DNA of 64,000 nt from Schistosoma haematobium. Taxonomy: Eukaryota; Platyhelminthes; Trematoda; Strigeidida; Schistosomatidae. The DNA is taken from assembly GCF_000699445.3 (NCBI RefSeq), contig NC_067200.1, positions 248,001-312,000 on the forward strand. The letters run 5' to 3'. Within the stretch, counting starts at the first letter, position 1, and every line of letters starts with the position of its first letter. The notes beneath the pieces are model-generated. The model saw only the letters and a program-made list of their open reading frames with translations. It ran no database searches and was not told the origin of the DNA. Positions 11,048 through 21,899 of this stretch are shown here, one piece after another. Position numbers and translations under genes: made by a program.

Positions 11048-11857
11048 GTTTGTCATTCAATATTACCTTATATGTTAATAATCAGTTCAATTGTATTACT
11101 TAGTTTTATAGCTATACATAAATCACGTATATATCATGTAAATCCTTGTTCGAATCCTGACAACATTCATAGAAACTGGAAAATAGAACAAACAATTATT
11201 CCATTAAAATCATCAATTCATCATTCCAATGATCAACAAACTTTATTTACTGAACCAACACAATTAACAATTTGTTTAAGTCTTATGTATATTCTATTTG
11301 ATTTAGCTGATCTTATTGAATGGTTCTATGGTAATATTATAATACCGAATTATATTCATTCATTTAAACAACATTTCAATACAAATTTCAATGAAAATTA
11401 TAATATTAAAACAAATCATTCAGGCTTATTACCACTACTAACAAATACATTAAATAGTAGTATGTTATTAACCAAATCTATGAATCAACTATGTTCCATT
11501 CAATTTATATCTGGCTTATTAGGAATATGGTCTAGTCAAAGATTTCTATTCATATTACCAATGTTATTATATCAATCATTGAAATATCGACATTTAATCA
11601 AATACTATTTCACTTATTATTTTCATACATTGAAAATCTTACATTGGTGTAAATTTAGTTATAGTTCATCAATCTATATAGAACAAACATTGAATACATC
11701 AATGGATGATATAATTCAAACTGAATTGAATGAAATGAAAACTACTGATGAAGAAATAAGTAGTGAACATCATCAATCAACGTCAACAACAACAACAACA
11801 GCGACGACGACAACGACGACGACAACAACAACAACAACAGACTATAATAAAAGCTGA
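11048..11857 (+). CDS. Terminal exon of a multi-pass membrane protein, possibly divergent GPCR
   Basis: The only convincing host coding exon. A pyrimidine-rich tract ending TTTTATAG at 11047 is a good splice acceptor. The open frame runs in phase from 11048 (V-C-H-S-I-L-P-Y, then Met at 11072) to the stop at 11855-11857. Counting from that Met there are 261 residues, with hydrophobic segments at about 1-16, 65-86 and 143-168, joined by a polar loop (17-64) and a loop with NxS/NxT sites (about 87-140), and an acidic tail ending in a poly-Thr run (about 239-256). Three segments in a last exon fit TM5-TM7 of a rhodopsin-family receptor: segment three (G-L-L-G-I-W-S-S-Q-R-F-L-F-I-L-P) resembles a TM7, but the classical CWxP and NPxxY motifs are not intact. 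Upstream exons would lie left of or within the repeat-rich intron. The coding exon is well supported; the GPCR assignment is tentative. Confidence 0.6.
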   Translation, partial: VCHSILPYMLIISSIVLLSFIAIHKSRIYHVNPCSNPDNIHRNWKIEQTIIPLKSSIHHSNDQQTLFTEPTQLTICLSLMYILFDLADLIEWFYGNIIIPNYIHSFKQHFNTNFNENYNIKTNHSGLLPLLTNTLNSSMLLTKSMNQLCSIQFISGLLGIWSSQRFLFILPMLLYQSLKYRHLIKYYFTYYFHTLKILHWCKFSYSSSIYIEQTLNTSMDDIIQTELNEMKTTDEEISSEHHQSTSTTTTTATTTTTTTTTTTTDYNKS

Positions 11858-11937
11858 ATATCAAGATGAGTATCAAAGAATTCCTAGTCTTTATTGTTGT
11901 TCATGTATTCATCAAACTATTCTATCAAAATGATGTA

Positions 11938-11943
11938 AATAAA
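11938..11943 (+). terminator. Poly(A) signal AATAAA
   Basis: AATAAA lies 81 bases after the stop of the 11048-11857 exon, the expected spacing for a short 3' UTR. Confidence 0.55.
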
Positions 11944-12119
11944 TGATAAATAACGAATGTTTGTACATGATTTGTGAAACGTTGACAATTGAATTCATTC
12001 TCATAAGTTCACTTCTGCCATGATTATCAAATTACACTCTATTCCTAATCAACTACTTTAAATAAACTGTTGAAAATCGAATTGACATATCTGATATACA
12101 CCATTTTCTAATCAATGAA

Positions 12120-12400
12120 CTACATAATAATGTATTATGATGTGTACTACTAATATGGATAGATATAAGTAGTATGGATTATTCATCAAAAAGTGAAATA
12201 TCTGACAGTAGATAATTAAAAAGATCAATAACAAGAGAATGATGTGGAAACAAAAGAATAATGAATTCTGAGACAATTGATTCATCTTTTGCATATGAAG
12301 TAATTACTGTAGGACTCTTAGAGTTTACTAAGACATTCTGTAATATTGTGTTCAAATACATTTGCTCGTACCAACTGATGTTCTCGTACACTACAGTAGT
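12120..12400 (+). repeat. Repeat F copy
   Basis: Starts with the palindrome (ACTACTAATAT...ATATAAGTAGT) at about 12145-12175. The body has AAGTGAAATATCTGACAG, AAGATCAATAACAAGAGAA, TTCTGAGACAATTGATTC and ATTGTGTTCAAATACATTTG, then the CTCGTACACTAC end. Confidence 0.65.
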
Positions 12401-12699
12401 ATATTGAGAGAAAAAAAACACAATAACGAATGAAAGCAATGAATCGAACATGTAGAATTAAAGAGAATTCAACAGTTCCCGAAAGTTAAGAATTGCATAT
12501 AACTTACAATAAAACATTGACTAATTTTGTGTTATATTCTAATCATGAACTACAACATAACAGCTCAATGTTAAGTATTACTGCAGGATTTAAGAAATTA
12601 CTTCTTATTACGCATCATCAACATTTATTTGTCAGTATTTGTTGTTTTGCAATGATGAATAAACTTCTTAGTTGTATACAAATTAATTCGCATTATATT

Positions 12700-13225
12700 A
12701 GGTAAGGATGGTGAATCAGTTGATGAGGCTGTAAATCTTCATCAACTGAGTTTGTTGAGCCATGTGTTAAGTACACCTGAACATTGATTACCACAACGCG
12801 AAATGCTGATTAGTGTTGGAGACGGTTGAATGAAAGTTACGGGTGGTCAAACCAAAATGCGACATCAGTGTTTGAGGTCACTAGCTTCTGGTCTGAGCCA
12901 TTTTGGTAGATGCAGACTACTTGATTTGAGTCCACTTGACTATCGTGACCAATGGTTGGAGACTCTGTGTGACATTGCTTAGAATCAATCACAATGGTAT
13001 AGATGTATACACTCTCTGCCTTCTATTAAATTGTGAGATTAAAATTATTTCTACCATTTTCTTATACACCATCTTTCTTTTATATGTAACTACTATCGAA
13101 GTTACTCTATCTATGAATTTGGTGTTCATCTTGTTGTGCCATTGAGGTATAACAGCTTGGACTGACTAATATAAAAGCTCTTGGTTCAACGTTTTAGCTT
13201 ACTGACTGACTGACTGACTGACTAC
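12700..13225 (+). mobile_element. C-terminal tail of trematode EN-RT element (family B)
   Basis: Translated with stops, this gives G-K-D-G-E-S-V-D-E-A-V-N-L-H-Q-L, then G-G-Q-T-K, L-S-H-F-G-R-C-R-L-L and Q-W-L-E-T-L-C-D-I-A, the carboxy end of the same non-LTR family as 16941-20510. It is followed by a 3' UTR and a terminal (ACTG)n run at 13200-13222. 5'-truncated, with frameshifts and stops. Confidence 0.7.
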
Positions 13226-14084
13226 ATTTCATACAAACGAAATAATTATTCAAACGTATTATTTCTTTGTACACAGTTCTATTTATCATCTTGAACACTA
13301 GCGAAACGAAAGATTCTGACAAAATAACATTAGTTCAGTTGATTTCCTTTTGGTGTCTATCAACTTTTCCTCGCAGTTTATGAATATTTAAGAGTAAATA
13401 TATATCATCGTGATCATCATGAAGAGAAAATTTAAATAAAACTGACGACATCGACGAAGAATGTTTTCAGTTAACGTATTAGTTGAACATTCTATCAATG
13501 TATATACTTTAGAAGATACGTGCAAGTTTACACACGGTGTTGTAACATGAAAGAAGTACCTATCGATGTTTGGTTATGTTGTTTTTGATGTTGTTGTTGA
13601 AGTTAACGAGAAGAATGATCAAGAAGGTTGAATATGAGGGATATGTGTTCAGTGAACGTACAATGTGACACACAGATACTCAGGTTATCAACAATTTGAT
13701 CAGTTATTTCCTTCCTATTTTGAACTAAATTGAATGCAGATTATTTATAGTCGTATTGAATAAAACATTATCTAACCTATACACTGATATTTCATTGTTA
13801 GTTGTGAACTGTGTATATGATATGAAGAGATTCCAGTTTATGTATAGAGTATACTGATTGAGTGTCTATTCTGAAGTTGTAGAATCTCGGTCAATACTTG
13901 CACAATAATAGTATATCATAACAAACAGAAAACATTTCTATCCTTCCATTTTATCATAGAAACATTTGAAGGAATCATTAATGAACCAAGGTGAATTTGA
14001 TTGAAGTTAGTAAGAACTTTGATGTATATGTGTCTTAATCAAAGCAACAAAAGCATTAGTTGTGTAATGAACAAGTTGGACAGC
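13226..14084. other. Unassigned AT-rich sequence
   Basis: No gene or matched repeat seen. Confidence 0.4.
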
Positions 14085-14350
14085 AATTCATCCGATAACG
14101 TGTTGAGTGATGAGTTTGAAGTGGTAAAGTTATAATTCGAGTTACAGTATGAACATGAATGCAGCGATGCAGATACACAACTGACGAGCCATAAAGAAAC
14201 TGTTTACGAAAAATCATCTATTAAAAATGATATGTGATAATATGGCTATATTGAGACAACCCTTCATAAGCCAACAATGAATGACTGAAATTCACTTGTG
14301 GATACAAACATCAGGATAATTCAAACTCTTGTCAACAATGATATTGCAAT
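14085..14350 (+). repeat. Sm-alpha SINE with partial hammerhead
   Basis: Head GATAACGTGTTGAGTGATGAG, a B-box remnant ATTCGAGTTAC, then GATGCAGATACACAA, hammerhead core CTGACGAG at 14181-14188 and GAAA at 14196-14199. Stem II is reduced to a few bases, and the CTGGATTCC strand of stem I is lost. Confidence 0.55.
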
Positions 14351-14805
14351 GAACGAGAACACAAGTGGAGCCAACCAAATGTATTTATACTCAAAGTTTA
14401 AACAATCGGCGAACCATACAGTAAATATTCACTTGGTGTTGTTTTACTTGTATCTTCCCGTTGTTACTTAAGACTGCGATTGATGAGTCTCTTGTTGGCA
14501 TATGTGAATTCTGTGCGCATTGTCTCGATATTGGAACAGTCGAATGTCTTTGAACACAAAATTACAGAATCTCTTATTAAATTCCGAGAACTATACAGTA
14601 GATACTTCATTTGCAAAAAGTCAATCAACCGTCTCAGACTTGATTATTCTTTCATGTCCATACCAACCATTCTCTGTTCTCATTCTCATTTCTTTGAACT
14701 TCTTAACATTCTGCCATCAGACATTTCATTTCCAATCGATGATACATAGTAATTATATCTGTCAACATCAGTAACACACACCACAATATGAATAACATAC
14801 CGGTT
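14351..14805 (-). repeat. Repeat F copies (two overlapping pieces)
   Basis: 14351-14420 and 14530-14800 are both minus-strand F sequence (GAACACAAGTGGAGCCAACC; ACACAAAATTACAGAATCTC; CATACAGTAGATACTTCATTTGC), ending in the palindrome remnant at about 14740-14800. The short open frames here are fortuitous. Confidence 0.6.
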
Positions 14806-14907
14806 TAACTAATTTATCATCATTTTTATCTCATTATCCCAATAAATAACAAACTAGCTATTATGGAAGTATATAGTAGGTAATATCACTATATGTAGGG
14901 ATGATCC

Positions 14908-15847
14908 AGAAAAGATCTCACAAAAGACAAGAAAGATTCAGGAAATACTAAGAAGCATTTTATCTAATCAGCGTTCACTTCAAGTTTAGTCAGGAACATC
15001 AAGAAACTGAAAAGGTACATATAGAGTTTCTGATTGGATGATTACCTACACTGCTACTATGTTTAGTAGCATTCCAGATTTATCCGGAAAACCAAAGACA
15101 TTGAAAATACTATAAAAACCATATAGTTTCTTTACTAAAATGAACGTTTGGAGTAAAGTGCCTCTCACAAATTTTGTGCATTTTTCCTTGTGTTTAGGTC
15201 GCTATGTAGTTCTAACTTGGGAGTTACGCGAATAGTTTAGGAACCGAATATAGAGTTCAATTAGCATGACTTATCATTTTGCTTATTTCATCACATGCTG
15301 TTTATGTGGTATGATCACTTAGTCAAATGCACATCTATATCAAGCTCTACATTCTTTATGATTAACACACAGGATCATATTTTTACTTCTTTATATGAGA
15401 ATTGAATTGATTCTAGAATGATTATAACAATCATGTAAAATGTTCATGTTCCTTATTCAGAAATAAATATCAGAATAAGAGAGATTGTAGTAATTTTAAT
15501 AGTTGAATTCATGAATCAATCAAAGATAGACTACCATTGAAAGTAGGAATCAGAGGATTCGCCTATTTCTTATTATTTATTTAAACATATGAAGATTGGT
15601 TCAAGAGGGTATCAAATAAATCACATAAATCAAATGATTTATGTGAGGGCTGAGATATTGCTCGTGTGCTTAAAGCGAAAAAGGTAATTTTCTCAGGAGT
15701 CATACCCTAAGCCTTCGATGTAAAGGTCTGATCCACAAGACAGTGGAGCATCATCAGGATATGCAGTTCCATGGTAGACGTTGACCAACAATAGGTTCAT
15801 ACTCCATTTATACACTGAAGATCCTAGAGTCCATGTACAAAATTGGT
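14908..15847 (-). repeat. Right arm of ~945-bp inverted repeat
   Basis: Reverse complement of 9175-10122. In + orientation it begins with an LTR-like block (TATA-like ACTATAAAAACC at about 15108) and ends with repeat H sequence. See the left arm. Confidence 0.85.
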
Positions 15848-15940
15848 TAGGAACTACACTGTGTAGTTCTAATTTGGGGGTTACGAGAATAGTTTCTGAT
15901 TCGAATATAGAGTTCAATTAGCAAGGCTAATCACTATGAT
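15848..15940 (+). repeat. Partial duplication of arm sequence
   Basis: GTAGTTCTAATTTGGGGGTTACGAGAATAG...ATAGAGTTCAATTAGC repeats 15204-15275 (GTAGTTCTAACTTGGGAGTTACGCGAATAG...) in the same orientation. The left arm has no matching second copy. Confidence 0.6.
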
Positions 15941-16059
15941 TATCATCATTTAGGATATTTACACATTTTGTTAATTATTGTTAAATATTACTAAAATCGA
16001 TTGATTCTTTTACCAAAATTCAATTAAATTAAAAATAAAATTTTCAGTTAGACTATTGG

Positions 16060-16515
16060 TTTATTTCATTTTTCTTCTTTTTTTTTCCTTTTTTTCCCAA
16101 CAACAAACTACCCCTCCCTCACAGCACTCCACCTTCGTAGTTTGTTCCTTTCATATTGATTCATTGTTCTATTTTGGTTTCATTTTAGTTACCAAAAAAG
16201 AAACTTTGTCTCATTTAAAATTTATTCATTTTTTTCTTCTCTGTTTTGTTAGTTTGTGTTATTTTGATTTATTCAAATGATTCCCAATAGATAATTTATA
16301 TAGAATACCTTAGTAACTAATGGATAGCGGACAATAATTAGATTCGATTGGACAGTTCTCTCTCTCCCTCTCACTCGCTTGCTCGCTCGCTTGCTCACTT
16401 TGTCTCTTTCACTCTCACTCTGTTTTTGTTTTTTTGAATTTGTCTCCATCTCTTCTTTTGTAAAGAGAAATAAAGTTGTGTTCCATGAATTATTCTTCTT
16501 GAATATCAAGAATGA
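16060..16515. repeat. Low-complexity T- and pyrimidine-rich tracts
   Basis: Poly-T near 16078-16100, and a TCTC/CTCG/CTTG pyrimidine tract at 16356-16425. Open frames here come from composition and are not called as genes. Confidence 0.7.
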
Positions 16516-16664
16516 TACTTGATTAATAATTGAAAATAGATGAAGTAAATATTATTTCGATCTTCAAATTACTTCAATATTGATTTTATACTAATCTCAT
16601 AAGTCTATTATTATGAAATTGTATGTAGAATATAGAATATAAAATATAAATTTGATTAATTTAT

Positions 16665-16925
16665 TCAATAGATTCAATGTAATTACAATAGTTGAATTTA
16701 TGAGTCAATTAAAGTTAGATCATTATAGAAAACTTGGATCCATTAGACGACAGTTTCGTCTTTATAAAGGACGACTTAACAATTTACATCCACGATCCCA
16801 TGAGTGAATGTTTAACCTTTAGATTACTAATAGGGTTGGTATCCAATGGCGTTAATGTGTAACTTCAACCAAACCACGAAATTGCACCACCGTCTATCAT
16901 CATCTCTTCATTGAGTTACTCTGTC
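16665..16925 (-). repeat. tRNA-derived SINE copy
   Basis: Minus-strand copy of the SINE best seen at 53690-53920: TTGAATTTATGAGTCAATTAA, GAAAACTTGGATCCATTAGACG, GTTTCGTC, CATCCACGATCCC, then GGTATCCAATGGCGTTAATG. Confidence 0.6.
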
Positions 16926-17559
16926 ACAACAAATCCGATTGTCAATCAGTCAGTAACAACTTGGGACTTCGTACGTACGTATGTACGTACATCAGTTCGA
17001 GTTGCCATATCACATTAGCACAGAGATGTAGTTGTCAATCCAAATCCCGTAGTGGTAGAGGTGGTAAGAGTATAAACAGTAATCGGAAACATTACGGTTT
17101 GAACATGTTATTCAAGGAGTATAATGCAGTGAAATAAATTTGGAAATAGAAACAAGAAAAGGATATGAAGAAATCAGAAGACTAGAATTTGGAACAGCAC
17201 AAAGAGTGGATACACGTACGCTATTGCAGACGATTTTGAACCATGTGATTCAGGGTCTCTAACCATCGGTTGCTATCATCTCGTGGTCCCCAACCAGTTA
17301 GTCTGCACCTGCCAACATAGCTCAGTCCACTTGTCAGTGACTTCATGGACTTGTGCCACGTTTCGGCCCTACTGCCCCTAACTTTTCTCCAACCTACTGT
17401 TATACCACTTAACAGCGCACGTCAAGGTAGTCGGTCGTTGTGCAAACTTTACACGTGTCCCAGCCATCTCAACTGATGAAGTTTCACTACTTCATCAATT
17501 GATTTGCCATACTTACCTAGTACCCGTTTCCTAAAAACTGTGTTACTTATTCGATGGTC

Positions 17560-18195
17560 CTAGGATATACGAGCAATGTTTCGAAGACACCTATGATCAA
17601 AAAGTAGTAACCTACGAATATCCTTTACTCTTACCCGCCATGTTTCACTGCCATATAGTAGGACGGAACGAACTACTAAGCGGTAAACACGTCCTTTGGT
17701 TGATAGACGGATATCTCGCCTACGCCATAAATGACGCAAGTTGGCAAAAGCTAGTCGAGCCTTCTGTATCCGTGCTGAGATTTCATCGCACACCAGAACA
17801 CAAGGGTTGATGAGACCTCCCAGATAAGTGAAGCGGTTGACACCCTCATTTACTTCATTCTCTATCGTTAGTTCGAATATCGATGCACTCCAATCCTGAA
17901 GCAACATTTGACATTTCGACGGAGAGAATCGCATCCCAAACATGCTTGGATTACTACTTAGAGTGGTTTGTATTCTGACAGCGTCTTCACCAAATAAAAC
18001 TGTGTCATCGGCATATTCCAGGTCAGAAAGTAAATCTTCCGGTAGAAGTTCAACCCTTGGAAATTTAGATGAGGAGAGTGTTATCTCTAGAGGTACATCG
18101 ACCACAAAGTTGAACAAGAATGGGGAGAGTGGACAGCCCTGACGAACACCACTTGAGGTAATCAATTCTGATGACAGTTCGACATAAGCTTTCAC
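17560..18195 (-). pseudogene. Family B reverse transcriptase, catalytic half
   Basis: 211 codons from S-G-V-R-Q-G-C-P-L-S-P-F-L-F through L-E-Y-A-D-D (about residues 60-65, the catalytic box) to the thumb-like R-L-A-F-A-N-L-R-H-L-W-R-R-R-D region and Y-G-S-E-T-W. The preceding RT motif F-L-D-L-K-E-A-F-D-S-V-D-R lies outside this frame at about 18290-18335, so the enzyme is split by a frameshift. Stop at I-A-R-I-S; the tail continues with interruptions to about 17225. Confidence 0.8.
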
Positions 18196-18812
18196 TCGAC
18201 CAGTTGTGTTCGAGTGGAGAGCTTTACAAGGTAATGTACTTCTTTGGTACTCTTTTCAGTGACAAACACTGCCACAAAACTTCACGATCAACAGAGTCGA
18301 ATGCCTCCTTAAGATCGAGAAATACTACGATTGTCGGGCGTCTGAATGTGTGTCTGTGTTCTAGAACCTGACGTAGTGTGATTATCTGATCTATACAACC
18401 ACATCAAGGTCGAAAACCGGCCTGGTTTTATCTAGTCTGCTATTCGCGAGCTTTAGTTAAGCGTCGAAGTATTATTGAAACTAATATTTTAGACACTATA
18501 TTAGTCTAACTGACTCCTCTGTGATTGTCACAAGAGGACTTTTGTCCTTTCTTATAAACTGGCACGATCAGTGATTGAGACCAGTCAGATGTGATTACGT
18601 CCAGTTCTCGAATTCTAACTAAGACCTCAGTTAGTCTCACTACTAATACTGGACCATCATCCTTAAAAATCTCAGCAGTAAACCTGTCAGGGTCTGCTGC
18701 TCTCCCTCACTTCAGATTTCCTATAACATTTTCAACTTGGTTAAGAGTCGGAGATAGTGGGAAACCGAAGTGTGGCTAAAGGCCAGTTAACCTGATCCCT
18801 AAAGTGTTCTAT

Positions 18813-19472
18813 TCATCGATCCAATCTCCTGGATTGAGAATGTATGATATGTCCATCTTTCTCTAAGGATGTCTCGCTAATAATCTGGTTCCTAATTCCG
18901 GTTTTCTTAAGGAGTCTGAACAACTGTCTGCTATTACCTATTGCCGCTGCCTTTTCCATCTCCCTTACTTTCGCTGCCCACCACTGTTCACGATCACTGC
19001 GTAGGCTTCTTGTCAGCTTGCGCTCAAGCAGACTCCACTCTTCTTTATGTAGAGAACCAGATGGAATGTTTTTTCGAGCATCTATCAGTGCGGTGGATGC
19101 TGCTGAGTTCCAGTGTTTCTCCCTAACCTTGAGGTTTAACCTACTAGCAGATATCACTGCTGTTTCCACAGCTTTTCGGATATCATTCCATGCTGCCTCG
19201 GGGTGGGCATTACATACATGGCTGCCTAACTGTTTTCCTAGTTGTTCCTGAAATATACTCTTGGCTTGACTATCAATAAATAGGGCCCTAAGAAGTTTCC
19301 TTGCAGCGACTTTCCTACGTCCAGTGAGACGCAGACAAATATGAGCACGCACTAGGGCATGATCTGAATCTAAGCATCTGCTGCAGAATGAACGACAGTC
19401 TTCTATCGATCGGTGGCTGATAGCGACGTGATCTATTAGGATCCAACGTTGGTACGAATTAGGGGTCGCCAT
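18813..19472 (-). pseudogene. Family B endonuclease end and linker
   Basis: 219 codons continuing the endonuclease in a second frame: I-D-H-V-A-I-S-H-R near 10-20 and S-D-H-A-L-V near 36-41 are the last catalytic motifs. A basic linker follows, with R-E-Q-W-W-A-A-K-V-R-E-M-E-K-A and R-Q-L-F-R-L-L-K-K-T-G. It joins endonuclease and RT domains in intact relatives. Confidence 0.75.
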
Positions 19473-20389
19473 GTTAAAAGATGTTTTTGCTTATGCTTAA
19501 AGTTAGTATTTGCAAGAAACAGGCGGTTATCTGAGCATAGCTGCAACAGACGGTCGCCATTATCTGTTCTTTGAGCCACGACACCATAAGATCCACCTAG
19601 GTGTCTTTCCCTATCGCTTAGTTTACCTACGTGAGCATTAAAGTCACCGGCCACTATTACTACATCCGAGCGCTTAGCTTTTCGGAGAAGGTCCGAAAGC
19701 TTTCTGTAAAACTCATCTTTTACATCATCTGAGCTGCAGTCAGTGGGAGAGACGACGAAGAGGCAACGACGAGTGTCCCTATCTTTCCGGATTCTTACTG
19801 TTCCGTTCAGTCGGACAGCGCACAAACGGCTGTCTACTGGGATCCACTCTAAGAGAGCTAGTTCTACCCTAGAACTCAATGCTATACCTACGCCGGCGAG
19901 GCCACGGGAAGCAGAATCAGGGCTTCCAGATACACGAAGCGTAAATCGAGTCGGTTCTTTATTTTGGCATGGTGAAGTCAAATGAATGACGCTACTCGGA
20001 TCCTGTATGCGCGTTTCGGAGACGCAGTACACATCGATGGCGCGAGATTCTAAAGTCCTAGCTAAGGAAGCCTGCTGTCCTATTTGGCACAGTGTTCGTA
20101 TGTTAAAAGCTCCTACGTGTAAATTACAGCGTGGTTTCAGGAGGCCAGGAATAGCGTTCCGCGTACTCGAATCGTTTGCCCGAGCGGTGCGAGCTGATAA
20201 AGGGATGTGAGAAGGGTTTATTGGGGAGATAAGAGAGTTATCAGGAGGTATAGGAAGGATTTGAATGTGATTAACTTGGTCTCGTTTGTTAGAGGGCAAC
20301 ACCTTACTGCTGTCACACACCTCTACAGTCAGCAGTACAAATTCGCCCTCAGAACTTGAGTTGCTGCTTCTAGTCTTACAGTTCTCCAA
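19436..20389 (-). pseudogene. Family B endonuclease domain (APE-type), damaged
   Basis: 317 codons. After a serine-rich amino end, the exonuclease-endonuclease-phosphatase fold appears: G-A-F-N-I-R-T-L at about 93-100, S-E-T-R-I-Q at 124-129, G-D-F-N-A-H-V-G at 248-255. These normally bind metal and nick target DNA to prime reverse transcription. The Y-A-P-T motif is broken: the protein reads F-V-V-S-P-T-D, apparently three residues short before P-T. The end of the domain (I-D-H-V-A-I-S ... S-D-H-A-L-V) is in the next frame, from 19472, so a frameshift lies near 19440-19470. Confidence 0.8.
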
Positions 20390-20510
20390 TCGACCTGCCT
20401 GGCGTGGTAGAACCTACAGAAACATATTTTCTAGCCAATATAGCTCAGTTGGGTCATCACGGTAGGCAGGCCCGACCACCGCGTCAAGTTAACAGCTACG
20501 GTCGGGATCC

Positions 20511-20735
20511 GGTTGAAATTCAATGGTCACAGCTTCTCATTAAAACTCCAGAAAATACTTCATGAAGGCAGTCACTAGTGAGCACATGATCATTATTATC
20601 AGGAGGAGGTTCGAATCCTGCGTGTGAGATTGTGGATGTTCATTGCTGAGGAGTTCCATACTACGACGAAATGTCCGTCCAGTGCTTCCAGGCTTTCTAT
20701 GGTCGTCTAGCTAACTAATAAATTACTAAAATATC
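20511..20735 (+). repeat. tRNA-derived SINE next to family B 5' end
   Basis: B-box GGTTCGAATCC at 20608-20618, then GTGGATGTTCATTGCTGAGG, CCATACTACGACGAAATG, CCGTCCAGTGCTTCCAGG and TTCTATGGTCGTCTAGCT: the standard tail of this SINE. It abuts the family B 5' UTR. Confidence 0.7.
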
Positions 20736-20889
20736 CAGAAAACTCTTTTCTAATTAGATGTAAGTTTGAACATTATACATTGACTAAGATTTAAAAAAGA
20801 AATTCAGTTTATATTACGAATTAGTGTACAAATACATTGTCTTAATAGGATAGTACATTAAGAAAGCGTTCGCAGAGAATGTTATAGAC

Positions 20890-21135
20890 AAGTTAAAATG
20901 ATAAAACTTTTCAATCTTACGTCAGCTACATAACGAGTCTCAAATGGGATGAAACGCGCATTCTGGATTCCAATGCTAACCACTATCCATTACTGCTTAT
21001 AATGTTTGTGAACTAAGACAATATCGAGGCAATTTGCACACGATGCACATATGCCAATAGGAGGCTGATAAATTGCAGTCCTAAACGTCAACAGGAAGAT
21101 TCAAGTAAACAGTGACAAAGGAATTTATACCTCAT
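20890..21135 (+). repeat. Sm-alpha SINE, hammerhead and 3' body
   Basis: ATAACGAG at 20930-20937 replaces the ribozyme core CTGACGAG. Stem II GTCTC/GGGAT, GAAACGCGC at about 20951-20959, CTGGATTCCAATGC and the body GATGCACATATGCCAATAGG...AAACGTCAACAGGAAGATTC follow. The core is damaged. Confidence 0.6.
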
Positions 21136-21164
21136 TCCATTACACAAGTAATTGGCTATCAGGA

Positions 21165-21270
21165 CTCTGTAGTTAAGTGAATGACATGATGATGTTTGAA
21201 GTGAATGCTACCGTGTTCGAGTCACAGAGTGGACCACTGATCCGAAATCCAATGATGTACATGTCTAACT
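21165..21270 (+). repeat. Sm-alpha SINE head
   Basis: GTAGTTAAGTGAATGACATG...GTTTGAAGTGAATGCTACCG, then GTTCGAGTCACAGAGTGGAC: A/B-box head of a second Sm-alpha copy lacking the hammerhead. Confidence 0.5.
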
Positions 21271-21895
21271 TTGATCAGTTCATGACCATCTTCTAGTGTT
21301 CTCAGTAAGTAATTTTCTCGAATATGAAACGGTTTAGCTCCATTACTCACGTCATTTCACAAGAATTGCGTAAACTTTCTCTTGAAGCTAATCAATAGTG
21401 AGCAGATAATAATTTTCAGTATAGAGTTAAAGGGATATTTGAATGGATTTCAGGTTTTCAGAAATTACTTAATTTTGTGGTTTCAATGAAACCGACAAAC
21501 CTTCACAATCCCATTTTGTTGTGTCAATAAAGTTCCATTTGTTTACCTTCACCATTGAATTTATTGGTCTTCATACTGATGGTGTTCACTTGTAGCTTCT
21601 TAGGAATTCTCGTCATAATTACTGCAATTTACTGATTCGATACTAATTACTTTATGAAGTTATTTTGATAATCGTTTATACGAAAGATTGACAGTAATAT
21701 GGCTTTCTTGAACTTTTCATACAATCAAGATGTTGTAATTGACTTCCGTCTATTTGAATAGTTTCCTAGTGATTTACCTCAGATGTAATTTAATATTAGC
21801 TCTCGGATAGCATGCATATTTTAACATGATTTAAATGCTCATGATTTTATCCTGAATTCAGTCATCCAACTCACAGTACGTGTCCTCATGAAAAT
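21271..21895. other. Unassigned AT-rich sequence
   Basis: No gene or recognised repeat. Confidence 0.4.
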
Positions 21896-21899
21896 GTAG

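Larger units (their letters stand above)
16941..20510 (-). mobile_element. Near full-length, inactivated non-LTR retrotransposon (family B)
   Basis: A minus-strand element of the trematode endonuclease-reverse transcriptase family, in order: 5' UTR (about 20510-20390), endonuclease, linker, reverse transcriptase, carboxy-terminal domain with G-K-Y-G-K-S-I-D-E-V and G-G-W-style tail, 3' UTR, and a terminal TTACTGACTGATTG (16941). Frameshifts separate the endonuclease (20389-19436), linker (19472-18813) and RT (18195-17560) frames, and stops interrupt the tail. No clear target site duplication found. It is locally more GC-rich than its flanks, as expected for a coding insertion. Confidence 0.85.

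Noticed and set aside
16273..16509. Basic Lys/Glu/Arg-rich 78-codon minus frame
   Set aside because: Produced by a pyrimidine-rich low-complexity tract.
18844..19251. 135-codon plus-strand frame, and similar plus frames at 17942-18371 and 19743-20210
   Set aside because: Antisense of the family B coding region; no independent domain.
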